A stretch of DNA of 64,000 nt, from NCBI GenBank assembly GCA_942493145.1, contig OW818679.1:124001-188000 (forward strand), written 5' to 3'. Numbering within the stretch: position 1 is the first letter of the stretch; every line of letters begins with the position of its first letter. The notes beneath the pieces are model-generated. The model saw only the letters and a list, made by a program, of their open reading frames with translations, did not search any database and was not told the origin of the DNA. This DNA is from ENR-C20 sp942493145 (GTDB taxonomy: Bacteria > Bacillota > Clostridia > Acetivibrionales > DTU013). Positions 40,136 through 48,976 of the stretch are shown in pieces. A program made the translations under genes and the position numbers.

Positions 40136-41428
40136 ATGTCGGATCAAGACAAGCACCTCAACATTGGCGCAGCACGTGCAAAAATAGAGATACCTGATGA
40201 TTTTTTTCCATATAGAAGCTTCAAAGGAAGGTTTTTCACAGGGCAGCGTGATGATATCCATGTGCGCTGCATCATCCTTGAAAGCAACGGGGACGGCGCA
40301 CTCCTGATATCGATTGAATTAGGGGACCTTGGCGATATTGACATGTGGCTTGAGAAAATAAGCCGGGAGTCTGGTGTACCGGCTGGTAATATATTCATCA
40401 CTGTGACCCATAACCATGAAGCCCCTCATGTGAGCGATTCCTATAATCAAACGGTAGTGGATGTCGAAAAGACAAGGCTCTTTGGTGAGTATGTCTGGAA
40501 TGCCACCTCGGATGCCATCCGGACGGCCAAAAAGAACATGAAGCCGGGAAGAATGGCCTATGGGACCGGATCCTGCGACATCAATATCAACCGTGATCTG
40601 ATCATCAATAATCGCAGTGTAATGGGGCCGAACCGCCACGGGATCTCCGACAAAACAGTCGCTGTTATGAAGTTTGAGGATCTGGACGGGGAGCCTGTCG
40701 CCTACTTCATCAATTATGCCGTCCATGGCTGTATTATGTTCCCTTCTCCTGTCAAGGGCGGTGGAATGCTTGTGACAGGCGACCTGCCGGGTGAGACCTC
40801 CAGGTATATCGAACAGAAGCATAACGACAGGGTCGTTGCACTTTGGACCAGTGGTGCAGCAGGGGATCAAAACCCCAGATACATGGCAAACCGGACTACC
40901 TTTGACAGCAACGGCAATATGGTAAGGCAGGAGGATGCTCTTGAAGCGGGATACCTGCTTGTTCAGGTCCAGGCCGAGAGCCTGGCCGATGAAGTTTTGC
41001 TTGTTGCGTCCAATATGAAAAAAACTTTCTCGCAGCTTGGTATTAAGGGAATTCATAAAAAGTACATCGTGCCCGGGCAGAAGAAAGTAAAGAATCCCTT
41101 TCAAATACCGGAGGATTATGTGTATGAGGATGGTGATCCGGTCAATCTGCATCTTAGTGTGCTGCTCATCGGCAATGTCGCACTTGTGGGTATACCCGGA
41201 GAAATTGTCTGCAGTATCGGGTTGAAGCTAAAAGAGTCACTTCCCTACAGGAATGTTGTTGCTGTAACCCACTGCAACGGTTCAATCAGCTACATGAGCG
41301 ATGAATACGGGTTCGAAAATCGTACATTTGAAGCGGTGGTATCCCATGTAAAAAGAGGCTGCGCCGAAGATGCGATTATAAACGGAGCCTCGGAAATGAT
41401 CGATACGGTGCTGGGAGGAGCATTCTGA
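40136..41428 (+). CDS. Neutral/alkaline ceramidase-like hydrolase, complete metal site
   Basis: A 430-residue protein resembling the N-terminal catalytic domain of neutral ceramidases: IGAARAKIEIP start, THNHEAPH (first metal histidines, about residues 95-102), NYAVHG (third histidine, about 200), VTGDLPGETSRYIE, and WTSGAAGDQNP, which aligns with the nucleophile region. There is no signal peptide and no C-terminal Ig-like domain, unlike secreted ceramidases (about 650 residues), so it is cytoplasmic. It should cleave an amide (N-acyl) bond, but a lipid substrate is not implied. Its stop overlaps the start of a paralogue by one base. Confidence 0.8.
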   Translation: MSDQDKHLNIGAARAKIEIPDDFFPYRSFKGRFFTGQRDDIHVRCIILESNGDGALLISIELGDLGDIDMWLEKISRESGVPAGNIFITVTHNHEAPHVSDSYNQTVVDVEKTRLFGEYVWNATSDAIRTAKKNMKPGRMAYGTGSCDININRDLIINNRSVMGPNRHGISDKTVAVMKFEDLDGEPVAYFINYAVHGCIMFPSPVKGGGMLVTGDLPGETSRYIEQKHNDRVVALWTSGAAGDQNPRYMANRTTFDSNGNMVRQEDALEAGYLLVQVQAESLADEVLLVASNMKKTFSQLGIKGIHKKYIVPGQKKVKNPFQIPEDYVYEDGDPVNLHLSVLLIGNVALVGIPGEIVCSIGLKLKESLPYRNVVAVTHCNGSISYMSDEYGFENRTFEAVVSHVKRGCAEDAIINGASEMIDTVLGGAF

Positions 41429-42708
41429 TGGCAAAAAAGTGCGGACAGCTGAAAATTGGGGCAGGTCGGGCAGTCATTGATATACCCGCTTCCTTCTTTC
41501 CTTATGAAAATTACGCCGGTGTGTACGATGAGCTGCATGCCAGGGCCATCCTGCTGGACAACGGTGTCATCCGGATTGCTTTCGTAGTCGTTGAGCTGAC
41601 TTCCCTGGGAGATGACTACACAGAAGAAATGAGAAAAAAGATCAGCGATGTAAGCGGTGTCAGCTTTGAGAATATATTCCTCAGTGCCAGCCATACCTTT
41701 GTGGCACCACACCTCAAGACAGGAAAATGGAAGGGGCCATCGGAAAGTCCCGAAAAAGATGCTGCATTCGTGGAGTTCGTCAGCAGTGCCATCCTGTCTT
41801 CCGTGCGGAAGGCGATGGAAAGCATGCAGTCCGGGCGAATGGGGTTCGGGGCCGGATCGAGCAATGTCAATGTGAATCGGGATATGCTGACCTCAAAGGG
41901 CTGGTGGAAAGGGACGAATTTTGAAGCCGCCTCGGACAAAACGGTTGCAGTGATCAAGTTCGAAACACTTGACGGGAAACTGCTCGCCTTTTTCATCAAT
42001 TATGCCATTCAATCCTGCATCATGCTGGAATCCGTTCCTCTGGACGGAAAAGTGCTTGTCAGCTCGGACCTTGCGGGCGCTACCGCACGCTATGTGGAAA
42101 AGCAGTATGGCGATGAGGTGGTGGCGCTCTGGAACGTTGGCGCAGCAGGGGATCAGGATCCTCTTTTCGTGGCGAACCGGCACGTTGTGGACATGAATGG
42201 GGATTACAGCAGGATCGATATCCATGAAATGGGGTATGTACTGATTGAGCTTCTGGGCGAAAGGCTGGGTTATGAGGCTGTCAGGGTGGGCAACGGGATA
42301 GGAAAATGCAAGGCTGACATTGCGATGGAAACAATCCACAAGACAGTTATCTGCAATGGACAGGAGATTTTCAGGAATATCCATGAAATGAAGCCATCCA
42401 GGGAATATGAATACAAGCCTGCGAAGCCGCTGGAGCTTCCCGTCGATATCATCATCGTAGACAATGTCGCAGTGATCGGAGTCAGGCCGGAGCTGGTGTG
42501 CAAAACAGCACTGGAGATAAAGGAAGCTTCACCCTATAAAAATACCGTCATCATGACCATGGTAAATGGGGGCGCCAAATACCTGCCCGATGCGGAGAGT
42601 TACGACAGGATCACCTATGCCGCTATGAATTCCATGGGCGCCAGGGGCTCGGCCGAGCTCCTGAGGGATGAGATCATCAGCCTGCTGGATGGATCCGTTT
42701 TTGCATGA
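41428..42708 (+). CDS. Ceramidase-like paralogue lacking metal-binding histidines
   Basis: A 426-residue protein clearly homologous to its upstream neighbour (GQLKIGAGRAVIDIPASFFP, VALWNVGAAGDQDP, SSDLAGATARYVEKQ). At the metal positions it differs: SHTFVAPH instead of THNHEAPH, and NYAIQS instead of NYAVHG; the Ser in the nucleophile region (WTSGAAGD) is Val (WNVGAAGD). It is thus probably an inactive partner or has a changed chemistry. The one-base ATG/TGA overlap implies equal translation with the active form, suggesting a heteromer. Confidence 0.75.
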   Translation: MAKKCGQLKIGAGRAVIDIPASFFPYENYAGVYDELHARAILLDNGVIRIAFVVVELTSLGDDYTEEMRKKISDVSGVSFENIFLSASHTFVAPHLKTGKWKGPSESPEKDAAFVEFVSSAILSSVRKAMESMQSGRMGFGAGSSNVNVNRDMLTSKGWWKGTNFEAASDKTVAVIKFETLDGKLLAFFINYAIQSCIMLESVPLDGKVLVSSDLAGATARYVEKQYGDEVVALWNVGAAGDQDPLFVANRHVVDMNGDYSRIDIHEMGYVLIELLGERLGYEAVRVGNGIGKCKADIAMETIHKTVICNGQEIFRNIHEMKPSREYEYKPAKPLELPVDIIIVDNVAVIGVRPELVCKTALEIKEASPYKNTVIMTMVNGGAKYLPDAESYDRITYAAMNSMGARGSAELLRDEIISLLDGSVFA

Positions 42709-42760
42709 TTCAAACAAAGAAGGATCAATTAAATCCGAAAACAATGAAGGAGAAGAACCC

Positions 42761-44785
42761 ATGTCTGAAACCATATACAAATCAAAGCTTATTCATCCAA
42801 ACACCTGGTGTATCAATGGGGAGGGCTGCTCTGCCTACCTGCTCGTTGGGGACAAATGCGGTCTGGTGATTGATACCGGTTTTGCAGTGGAAAACATCAG
42901 AGCCTATGTGCAGACGCTGACGGAAAAACCGGTTGATATGGTGGTGAATACGCATGGACATTTTGACCATACCGCGGGCAACGGACGGTTCCCGCAGGTA
43001 TATATGAACGAGCGGGCGCTTCCGGCAGCCAAAACGCCTTATCCGAGCCTGAATCCTTCCGATTACATCGTCGATTATCCGGTGACCTTCGTCGGGGACG
43101 GATATTGCTTCGACCTTGGAGATCGCAAGGTGGAAGTCATTGAAATACCCGGCCACAGCATGGGCGACATTGCGCTGCTGGACAAAAAGGGACGTATCCT
43201 TTTTTCAGGGGATGAAGTCGGAGACAGGGTTGCATTCATATGGATGCAGAATGAGCCGCAGCCCACGGTCGAACAGCATTTTCGGAACATGCAGAAGCTT
43301 TCGTCCCGCAAGGATGAATTTGATCATGTTTGCTTCGGCCATAATGAAGGCTGCCAAATGACGGATGCCTCCATTATTGAGGACTATCTGGAAAATGATA
43401 TCCGTATCATGTCTGGGATGGAGGGTGAAAAGTCATCCCCGCAAAAGGATGAAACAGGGAAAGAAAAGGATGACAAGCCCAAGGACTTTTTTATGCCGCA
43501 ACCGGAGTTTAAAAGGTTCTCTTCGTACAAAAATATCGGACTCATTTATGACATCCGGTATGTATACGACAGGCATGTTAAAAGTGTTACCGCGATCACG
43601 GAGGTGTTCCCGGATGGCCAGAAGGTTACTGCCGCTGCCGTAGAATATGACGCAGTTATCGATAATTCCAGGCTTTCGGCATCGGCCTTTTCGGTAGAAG
43701 GCAGGACGATCACAAAAGTGTATGCCAATCATTCGGCTGCAAAGGCAGAACAGGACAGAGACTGCAGGGACGGCAGTTATGTCATCCTGGAGCTTTCGGC
43801 CGACGATAAAGAGGCGTCAACAATCGGTGTCATTCGACAGGGAAGAGAAGCAAAAGCCATAAGAGAGTCTGTAAAGATTCGCGTGACGCAAACCGGGAAT
43901 GTGATCACGAACAGGGGTGAGCTGCTTGCTGCAAATTCCGATACTGTGACGAATGATCGGGAGATAAACCTGGTAGCCGATTCCTTTGTTAAAAGAGAAT
44001 TTAAGGATCCGAAGACCGGGACAGCTTTGCGCTATAACCTGTTTATTCCGGAAGGATATGACATAAATAAATCCTACCCCTTGGTTGTGTTCATCCATGA
44101 CAGGAGCGTATGCAGCAGCGAGTACGATCTTGGCCTGGTCCAGGGGCTCGGCGGCGTCATATGGGCAACCCCTTCAGAGCAGGCGAAGCATGAGTGCTTC
44201 GTGCTTGTACCGCAATACCCGGACGCCATTGTCAATGACGATTTTGTGGCAACCGTGCATCTCGATGTTACAGTGGAGCTGATCCATACCATCGTCAACC
44301 AGTACAGCATAGACAGGAACCGGCTGTACGCAACAGGCCAGTCCATGGGGACCATGTCCTTGCTGGAAATGAGCATACGGTATCCCGGCATGTTTAAAGC
44401 AATGCTGCTTGCCGCAGGGCAGTGGAACCCCGCTGCGATACATGCACTGGCTTACAATAAAATGTGGGTGCTGGTTTCAGAAGGCGATACAAGAGCCTTC
44501 TGCGGGATGAATGACTGCATGGCGAGCCTGGAGGCTGCGGGTGCCAGAATCAGCAGGGCGAAATGGGACGGACGGCTGAGGGGAACCGAAGCGGCGGCCT
44601 TGGTGAAACATGTAATCGAAGAAGGAAACAATATCAAGTATACCGTATATGAAAAAGGTACTGTTGTGCCTGTGGAAGAACAGGGGAAGGAAGATATGCC
44701 AGAAATGTTCCAAAACCATATTCATACATGGAGACTGGTCTTTACTATCGAAGCGTTGAGAGACTGGCTGTTCGAACAAGGATAA
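42761..44785 (+). CDS. Metallo-beta-lactamase/esterase fusion hydrolase
   Basis: A 674-residue fusion starting at ATG 42761 (AAGGAG site). Residues 1-230 are an MBL-fold hydrolase with all zinc motifs: NTHGHFDHTAG (H-x-H-x-D-H), EIPGHSMGD, FSGDEVGD and CFGHNEG. Residues about 265-420 form a beta-sandwich like the Ig-like N-domain of EstA esterases (SYKNIGLIYDIRYVYD). Residues 430-674 are an alpha/beta hydrolase of the PHB-depolymerase/esterase type, with nucleophile ATGQSMGTMS and plausible Asp (SEGDTRAF) and His (QNHIHTW). No signal peptide. It sits last in the importer-hydrolase operon and may open an ester or lactone after uptake. Confidence 0.85.
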   Translation: MSETIYKSKLIHPNTWCINGEGCSAYLLVGDKCGLVIDTGFAVENIRAYVQTLTEKPVDMVVNTHGHFDHTAGNGRFPQVYMNERALPAAKTPYPSLNPSDYIVDYPVTFVGDGYCFDLGDRKVEVIEIPGHSMGDIALLDKKGRILFSGDEVGDRVAFIWMQNEPQPTVEQHFRNMQKLSSRKDEFDHVCFGHNEGCQMTDASIIEDYLENDIRIMSGMEGEKSSPQKDETGKEKDDKPKDFFMPQPEFKRFSSYKNIGLIYDIRYVYDRHVKSVTAITEVFPDGQKVTAAAVEYDAVIDNSRLSASAFSVEGRTITKVYANHSAAKAEQDRDCRDGSYVILELSADDKEASTIGVIRQGREAKAIRESVKIRVTQTGNVITNRGELLAANSDTVTNDREINLVADSFVKREFKDPKTGTALRYNLFIPEGYDINKSYPLVVFIHDRSVCSSEYDLGLVQGLGGVIWATPSEQAKHECFVLVPQYPDAIVNDDFVATVHLDVTVELIHTIVNQYSIDRNRLYATGQSMGTMSLLEMSIRYPGMFKAMLLAAGQWNPAAIHALAYNKMWVLVSEGDTRAFCGMNDCMASLEAAGARISRAKWDGRLRGTEAAALVKHVIEEGNNIKYTVYEKGTVVPVEEQGKEDMPEMFQNHIHTWRLVFTIEALRDWLFEQG

Positions 44786-44799
44786 AAGGAGAAAATGAT

Positions 44800-44871
44800 A
44801 TTGGTCAATTGCGTGTTGGAATAGCGAAGGTCTGCATCAATCCGACGAGACTAAATTCCGGGTATGCATGA
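44800..44871 (+). pseudogene. N-terminal fragment of a third ceramidase-like gene
   Basis: Behind an AAAAGGAG site, codons 44803-44868 read GQLRVGIAKVCINPTRLNSG, which aligns with the N-terminus of the second paralogue (GQLKIGAGRAVIDIPASFFP); TGA follows at 44869. There is no ATG, so the likely start codon is ATT 44800 or has mutated. The rest of the gene is missing and the sequence passes into an MFS fragment. Confidence 0.6.
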
Positions 44872-45332
44872 AGATATAAAGATAGGATGCATCATGTCGG
44901 TTTTCTCACAGAACTTTAATTTCCTTCTGGCTTCAAGAGTTATACAAGCGTGTGGTGCGGGAATATTGATGCCTCTCTTGCAGGTAGTAGCGCTATATCT
45001 ATTCCCATCTGATCAACAAGGGAAGGCTATGGGTCTTGTTGGAATAGTTGTAGGATTTGCTCCAGCCATAGGGCCTACACTTTCAGGTGTGATGACCGAC
45101 TTATGGGGTTGGATTTTGCTTATTTATGCTTGGTATTACTGTCGCTGAAAGCTTTGGCCTTTTAAGCATCATGACGCTTATGCCGTTTACAGCTGGTTTT
45201 GTGTGCCTCGCTGTTTTTATAAAGCGAAGCCTGAGCACGGAAGTACCGCTTTTGAAGCTTGTCATTTTTTTTGTAAGAAAGCTTACTCTTAAATTAAGCA
45301 ATATGTCCAAATATGCGTTTTATCAATTCTAA
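44864..45332 (+). pseudogene. Fragmented MFS (EmrB/QacA-type) drug transporter
   Basis: The frame from 44864 contains the DHA2-family motif-C region (ASRVIQACGAGILMPLLQVV, LFPSDQQGKAMG, GFAPAIGPTLSGVMTDLWGW) but no N-terminal membrane segments, and it stops at 45148. A second frame (45126-45332: FGLLSIMTLMPFTAGFVCLA...PLLKLVIFF) fits the following part of the same family after a deletion and frameshift. Most of the roughly 480-residue protein is absent, so this is a decaying relic. Confidence 0.75.
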
Positions 45333-45333
45333 A

Positions 45334-45429
45334 AGTAGTGGAACTATACTTGTTTCCAGTCAGGTGGGAAAAGGTTCAGAATTCTCTTTCATGGTGAAGC
45401 ACAATAAGTTATCAAGATTTTGGGGGTAG
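45334..45429 (+). pseudogene. C-terminal fragment of a histidine kinase
   Basis: The 31 codons before TAG at 45427 read SSGTILVSSQVGKGSEFSFM and onward, the end of a HATPase_c domain (typical form G-T-I-x-V-x-S-x-x-G-K-G-S-x-F-S-F). No other kinase sequence precedes it; it directly abuts the MFS relic. Confidence 0.6.
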
Positions 45430-45489
45430 TCTCCTTTTCGCTGTATACATTGTGTTTATCGCGTACAAATTTTTAACGATTTGAACCTG

Positions 45490-46887
45490 TTAAAACTTAA
45501 AAAACACCATAAGCCAGATTAAAATTACCGATTCAACATATAGACAGATGCTATACAGGCCATTCCAGCGTACTGCCACGTCGAAAGAATTGCAGTCCAG
45601 GTATTTCGACATGGTCAGAGTGATGCCGGCAAAAGGTGATACGGCGAAGGAGAGTGCGCTGCCTGCCAGAATTGCTGTTGCTACAGGTATCATGGAGAAG
45701 GGCAGAGCCACAGAAGCCAGAAGGTTTCCCACAATTGTAATAGATATGAAGGAATGGATGCCAAACAGAGAAAGAACGATGATTACAGCAGGAAGCACAG
45801 CGAGAAACAAGTACTCGTGAGATGCAGCCGCAGATAAAAACGGTTGTATGTATTCAATAATTCCAGATCCCTTAACTGCTTCTGCAAAAATGCCTATTGC
45901 AACGAACATTGATGCAAGATCCTGTGATTTCAAGAGTCCATTCTTCCAATAATCACCCATTGCTTCAGTCTTGCCGTGATTCTTCCTGAGAGCGGTCATC
46001 CAAATCACAAACAGGATCGCTCCGGTCAGGACAACACAGTGAGTTGCAGACAGTCCTGTAAAGGAATCAAACATATAGATGCCGGCTATAATACCTATTA
46101 CCACCAAAACAATTTGCAGCATCTGTATCCATGCCCTCTTCTGGTCAGGCATCCCTACTATATTTTTCTCATCCATCACAATTGTAACCGGCCTGTCATG
46201 AAGCACAAGCCTTGATTCAAGAACATAAGAAGAAACCAGACCAAGAATGCAAAGCAAAAATGCATATGGGAAAATCTGTGTCCATTGGGTGTTGGTAGCC
46301 TGTAAAGTGAGCAGCACAACTACAGCGCCCGGTGCCCACAGCAAAGCAGCGGTGTAGCCTCGTGTAATTGCAGTTGAAGTAAATTGGTTCTTATCTTTAA
46401 CATTGTTGGCTATTGCCTGTCCCAAAAGAGCAAGAATAACAGGGATAGTCCCCATTAGCAAAAAACTTGCGAAAAGACAGGAAACAAGAGTAACTATCAG
46501 AAACAGATGTTTTTCCTTCTTGGCATACTGAACTATCAGTCTTTCTACTGCTGGTCCATAATTGCCCACGACAACCGGGGCTGCAAACAGCTGCATGACA
46601 ACCAGGATGCTTACCAGATTCATCATTGAGCCTGCACCTGCAACCAGAGTTGAGAAAGGCTGTTTATATGCCACGATCAGTGCTAATCCTGCAATCAGGA
46701 AAACAATGGCGGGGGTCCGGTATCCCTTATTCATGGAAGGCATACTCAATATCATAACTGCCACGCCGAAAATGAACAGTAAGAAGTCAAGTTTTTCATT
46801 CAGAAAAGGATTTAATACGTATACGATTACTATGCCACACAATAATATGCGAAAAACATTGCTCAAATATTTATTTGGGGTAGCCAT
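45490..46887 (-). CDS. Twelve-segment permease, ion-transporter type
   Basis: A 465-residue hydrophobic protein with about 12 membrane segments and an AAGGAG site at the ATG. Features such as SMMNLVSILVVMQLFAAPVVVG, LLMGTIPVILALLGQA, a repeated half-structure and the late LAGSALSFAVSPFAGITLTMSKYL resemble the ion-transporter superfamily (DctM/GntP/CitMHS-like carriers), but I cannot place it in a named family. It lies divergent from the TRAP transporter genes, about 290 bases apart; that gap holds AT-rich sequence with no element I can define. Confidence 0.7.
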   Translation of the reverse strand: MATPNKYLSNVFRILLCGIVIVYVLNPFLNEKLDFLLFIFGVAVMILSMPSMNKGYRTPAIVFLIAGLALIVAYKQPFSTLVAGAGSMMNLVSILVVMQLFAAPVVVGNYGPAVERLIVQYAKKEKHLFLIVTLVSCLFASFLLMGTIPVILALLGQAIANNVKDKNQFTSTAITRGYTAALLWAPGAVVVLLTLQATNTQWTQIFPYAFLLCILGLVSSYVLESRLVLHDRPVTIVMDEKNIVGMPDQKRAWIQMLQIVLVVIGIIAGIYMFDSFTGLSATHCVVLTGAILFVIWMTALRKNHGKTEAMGDYWKNGLLKSQDLASMFVAIGIFAEAVKGSGIIEYIQPFLSAAASHEYLFLAVLPAVIIVLSLFGIHSFISITIVGNLLASVALPFSMIPVATAILAGSALSFAVSPFAGITLTMSKYLDCNSFDVAVRWNGLYSICLYVESVILIWLMVFFKF

Positions 46888-47175
46888 CGAGGATCTCCTT
46901 GAAAAAATGATAAATTTCTTATGAATCCGGTGATTTTCTATTATAGGTTAATACTTTTCTCTCCCAATAACAAGTGCCAGCATTGATAACCTGACACATC
47001 AAAATTATTGAACCTTTCATTCATTATTACATATTGATTGGTACAGACGCGATATAGTATATTCTGATTGTGTACAAATACTTTCCGGAATTCAAGATAA
47101 ACGCGTTTAAGCCTGCCAATTTTAACAACTGCATGCACTTTAATTAAATCAGGGAATGATAAGGGAGGATAATCT

Positions 47176-48288
47176 ATGAAAATGAACAGATTCAGCCGTG
47201 TAGTCTGCTTAGTTGTTCTAACAGTCATGATGTTTTCAATGGTTCTTGGTTGTTCCAGTAATAATTCCGCTTCCACCGCTAATACCGCTTCTGCTGACGT
47301 CGCTAATGCCGCTTCTACTGTCGAGAGTAAACCTGCCGATGATGGCAAGGTTTATGAATTGAAATTTTCCCACCACGATCCCGCAAATGGGACCAAAGGA
47401 ACGATGTTCCAGAAATGGGCAGATGACATCAACAAAGCCAGCAATGGCAGATTGAAAATAACCATATATGCCGGAAGTACATTGGGAGCTGCTAAAGACG
47501 GTCTTAATATGGTAAGTACGGGCATATGCGATATACTCTGGTCTTATACCGGCTTTTTCAACAAGGAATTTCCTGCTACAGACGTAATGAGCCTGCCCAT
47601 GGTCGGATTTCAGACTGCTGAGGAGACTGTGGACGTGTTCTGGGATTTATACGAAACAAGACCTGAAATTCAAAAAGAATTTGAAGGGTTAAAACCGCTT
47701 CTCCTTTATGGACACCCTCCGGCTGCAGTAGGTTCAAATGAACTGATAGCTAAAGTCGGCGATCTAAAAGGTGTTAAGCTGCGTGTGCCAACCGGCCCTG
47801 CCACCGATGTCATAAAGGAATGGGGAGGAGCCCCTGTAACCATCCCGACGCCTGATATATTTGAGTCCGTTGAAAAAAATGTCATTAATGGCTTTACATT
47901 TGACTGGGCGGGTATTAAGGCCTTTAAACTAAACGAGGCTGTTGATTATTTCCTCGATCTTAAGTTATATGTAGGGCCAATGTTCATGGTAATAAATGAG
48001 GACAAATGGAATGAACTGCCTGCCGATTTGCAGAAAATAATTGAAGATAATTCGGGCCGTACATTCTCCCACGCTTTCTGCCAGAGTGAAGATAAGGTTG
48101 TCGATGAATTTAAAGCACAGCTCTTAGCTGACGGCAAAACCATCACCGTTCCTACCGAGGAAGCAAATGCTGAATTTAAAGCAGGTGCTGACGCAGTTAT
48201 TAAACAATGGATCGAAGCCAAAAAAGCTGATGGGTTTGATGGACAGAACTTATTTGACGAAGTTAAAAAACTTATGGGAAAATACTAG
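47176..48288 (+). CDS. dctP: TRAP transporter solute-binding lipoprotein, DctP family
   Basis: A 370-residue extracytoplasmic binding protein. Signal with lipobox (MVLGCSSNN, Cys about residue 29), an Ala/Ser/Thr linker, then the DctP fold: YELKFSHHDPANGTKGTMFQ, INKASNGRLKITIYAGSTLG, the carboxylate-binding strand KGVKLRVPTGPATDVIKEWGG, and FEIP-like FVINEDKWNELPADLQKII. It captures an organic acid for the permease genes that follow. GGGAGG precedes the ATG. Confidence 0.95.
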   Translation: MKMNRFSRVVCLVVLTVMMFSMVLGCSSNNSASTANTASADVANAASTVESKPADDGKVYELKFSHHDPANGTKGTMFQKWADDINKASNGRLKITIYAGSTLGAAKDGLNMVSTGICDILWSYTGFFNKEFPATDVMSLPMVGFQTAEETVDVFWDLYETRPEIQKEFEGLKPLLLYGHPPAAVGSNELIAKVGDLKGVKLRVPTGPATDVIKEWGGAPVTIPTPDIFESVEKNVINGFTFDWAGIKAFKLNEAVDYFLDLKLYVGPMFMVINEDKWNELPADLQKIIEDNSGRTFSHAFCQSEDKVVDEFKAQLLADGKTITVPTEEANAEFKAGADAVIKQWIEAKKADGFDGQNLFDEVKKLMGKY

Positions 48289-48343
48289 AAGTAACTACAA
48301 TATCTAGAAGTTAATTTATGGATACATTTAATCAATAGAGTAT

Positions 48344-48370
48344 ATTGGGCAGCCGGACCGGCTGCCCGAT
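48344..48370 (+). promoter_or_regulatory. Intercistronic hairpin between dctP and dctQ
   Basis: GGGCAGCCGG (48347-48356) and CCGGCTGCCC (48358-48367) are perfect arms extended by AT/AT pairs. No T-run follows, so it more likely protects or processes the mRNA than terminates, favouring higher dctP expression. Confidence 0.65.
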
Positions 48371-48400
48371 ATTAACACCTAAAGAAGGGGTTGCTGCTAA

Positions 48401-48919
48401 ATGAAAGCTTTTTTAAATTTCATTACTAAAGTTAGCAAGGTTGGTTTCTGGTTAAGCACATTAGGAGTCACAGTTATGACTTTACTAATCGTACTTGATA
48501 TCATACTCAGACTGTTCGGTGTACCTTTACTTGGTACATATGAAATTATCGAGATTGTCATGTCAATAGTCGTATTTGCATCATTTGCCTACACCCAGAC
48601 TGAAAAGGGCCATATACATGTAACAATGTTCCTCGTACTTATGCCAACAAAAATGAGATTCATCTGTTATTCATTAACAAGCTTCGTTTCAACCTTCCTG
48701 GTAGGCGCGATTACATATGCCGCTTTCACTTATGCAGGCAAATTGATAGAGAAAGGCACTTCCAGCGGAGTACTTGGAATTCCATTTTACCCATTTTACT
48801 ATCTTGAAAGCCTTGCAATGGCCATATTTACCATTATCATGCTTATTGATGCAATTAAGACATTTATTGCAATTTTCAATCAGGATATGGCAAAGGAAAT
48901 ACAAAGCACCTGGGTTTGA
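48401..48919 (+). CDS. dctQ: TRAP transporter small permease, DctQ family
   Basis: A 172-residue protein with four hydrophobic segments. The conserved start FWLSTLGVTVMTLLIVLDIILR and the YEIIEIVMSIVVFASFAYTQ loop, with EKGHIHVTMF, are typical of DctQ. It couples the binding protein to DctM. An AAGGGG site precedes the ATG. Confidence 0.93.
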   Translation: MKAFLNFITKVSKVGFWLSTLGVTVMTLLIVLDIILRLFGVPLLGTYEIIEIVMSIVVFASFAYTQTEKGHIHVTMFLVLMPTKMRFICYSLTSFVSTFLVGAITYAAFTYAGKLIEKGTSSGVLGIPFYPFYYLESLAMAIFTIIMLIDAIKTFIAIFNQDMAKEIQSTWV

Positions 48920-48976
48920 TCATCTAAGGAATCATTTTAGTTATCCAATTGGGATATTTTAAGGGGAGATATAAAT

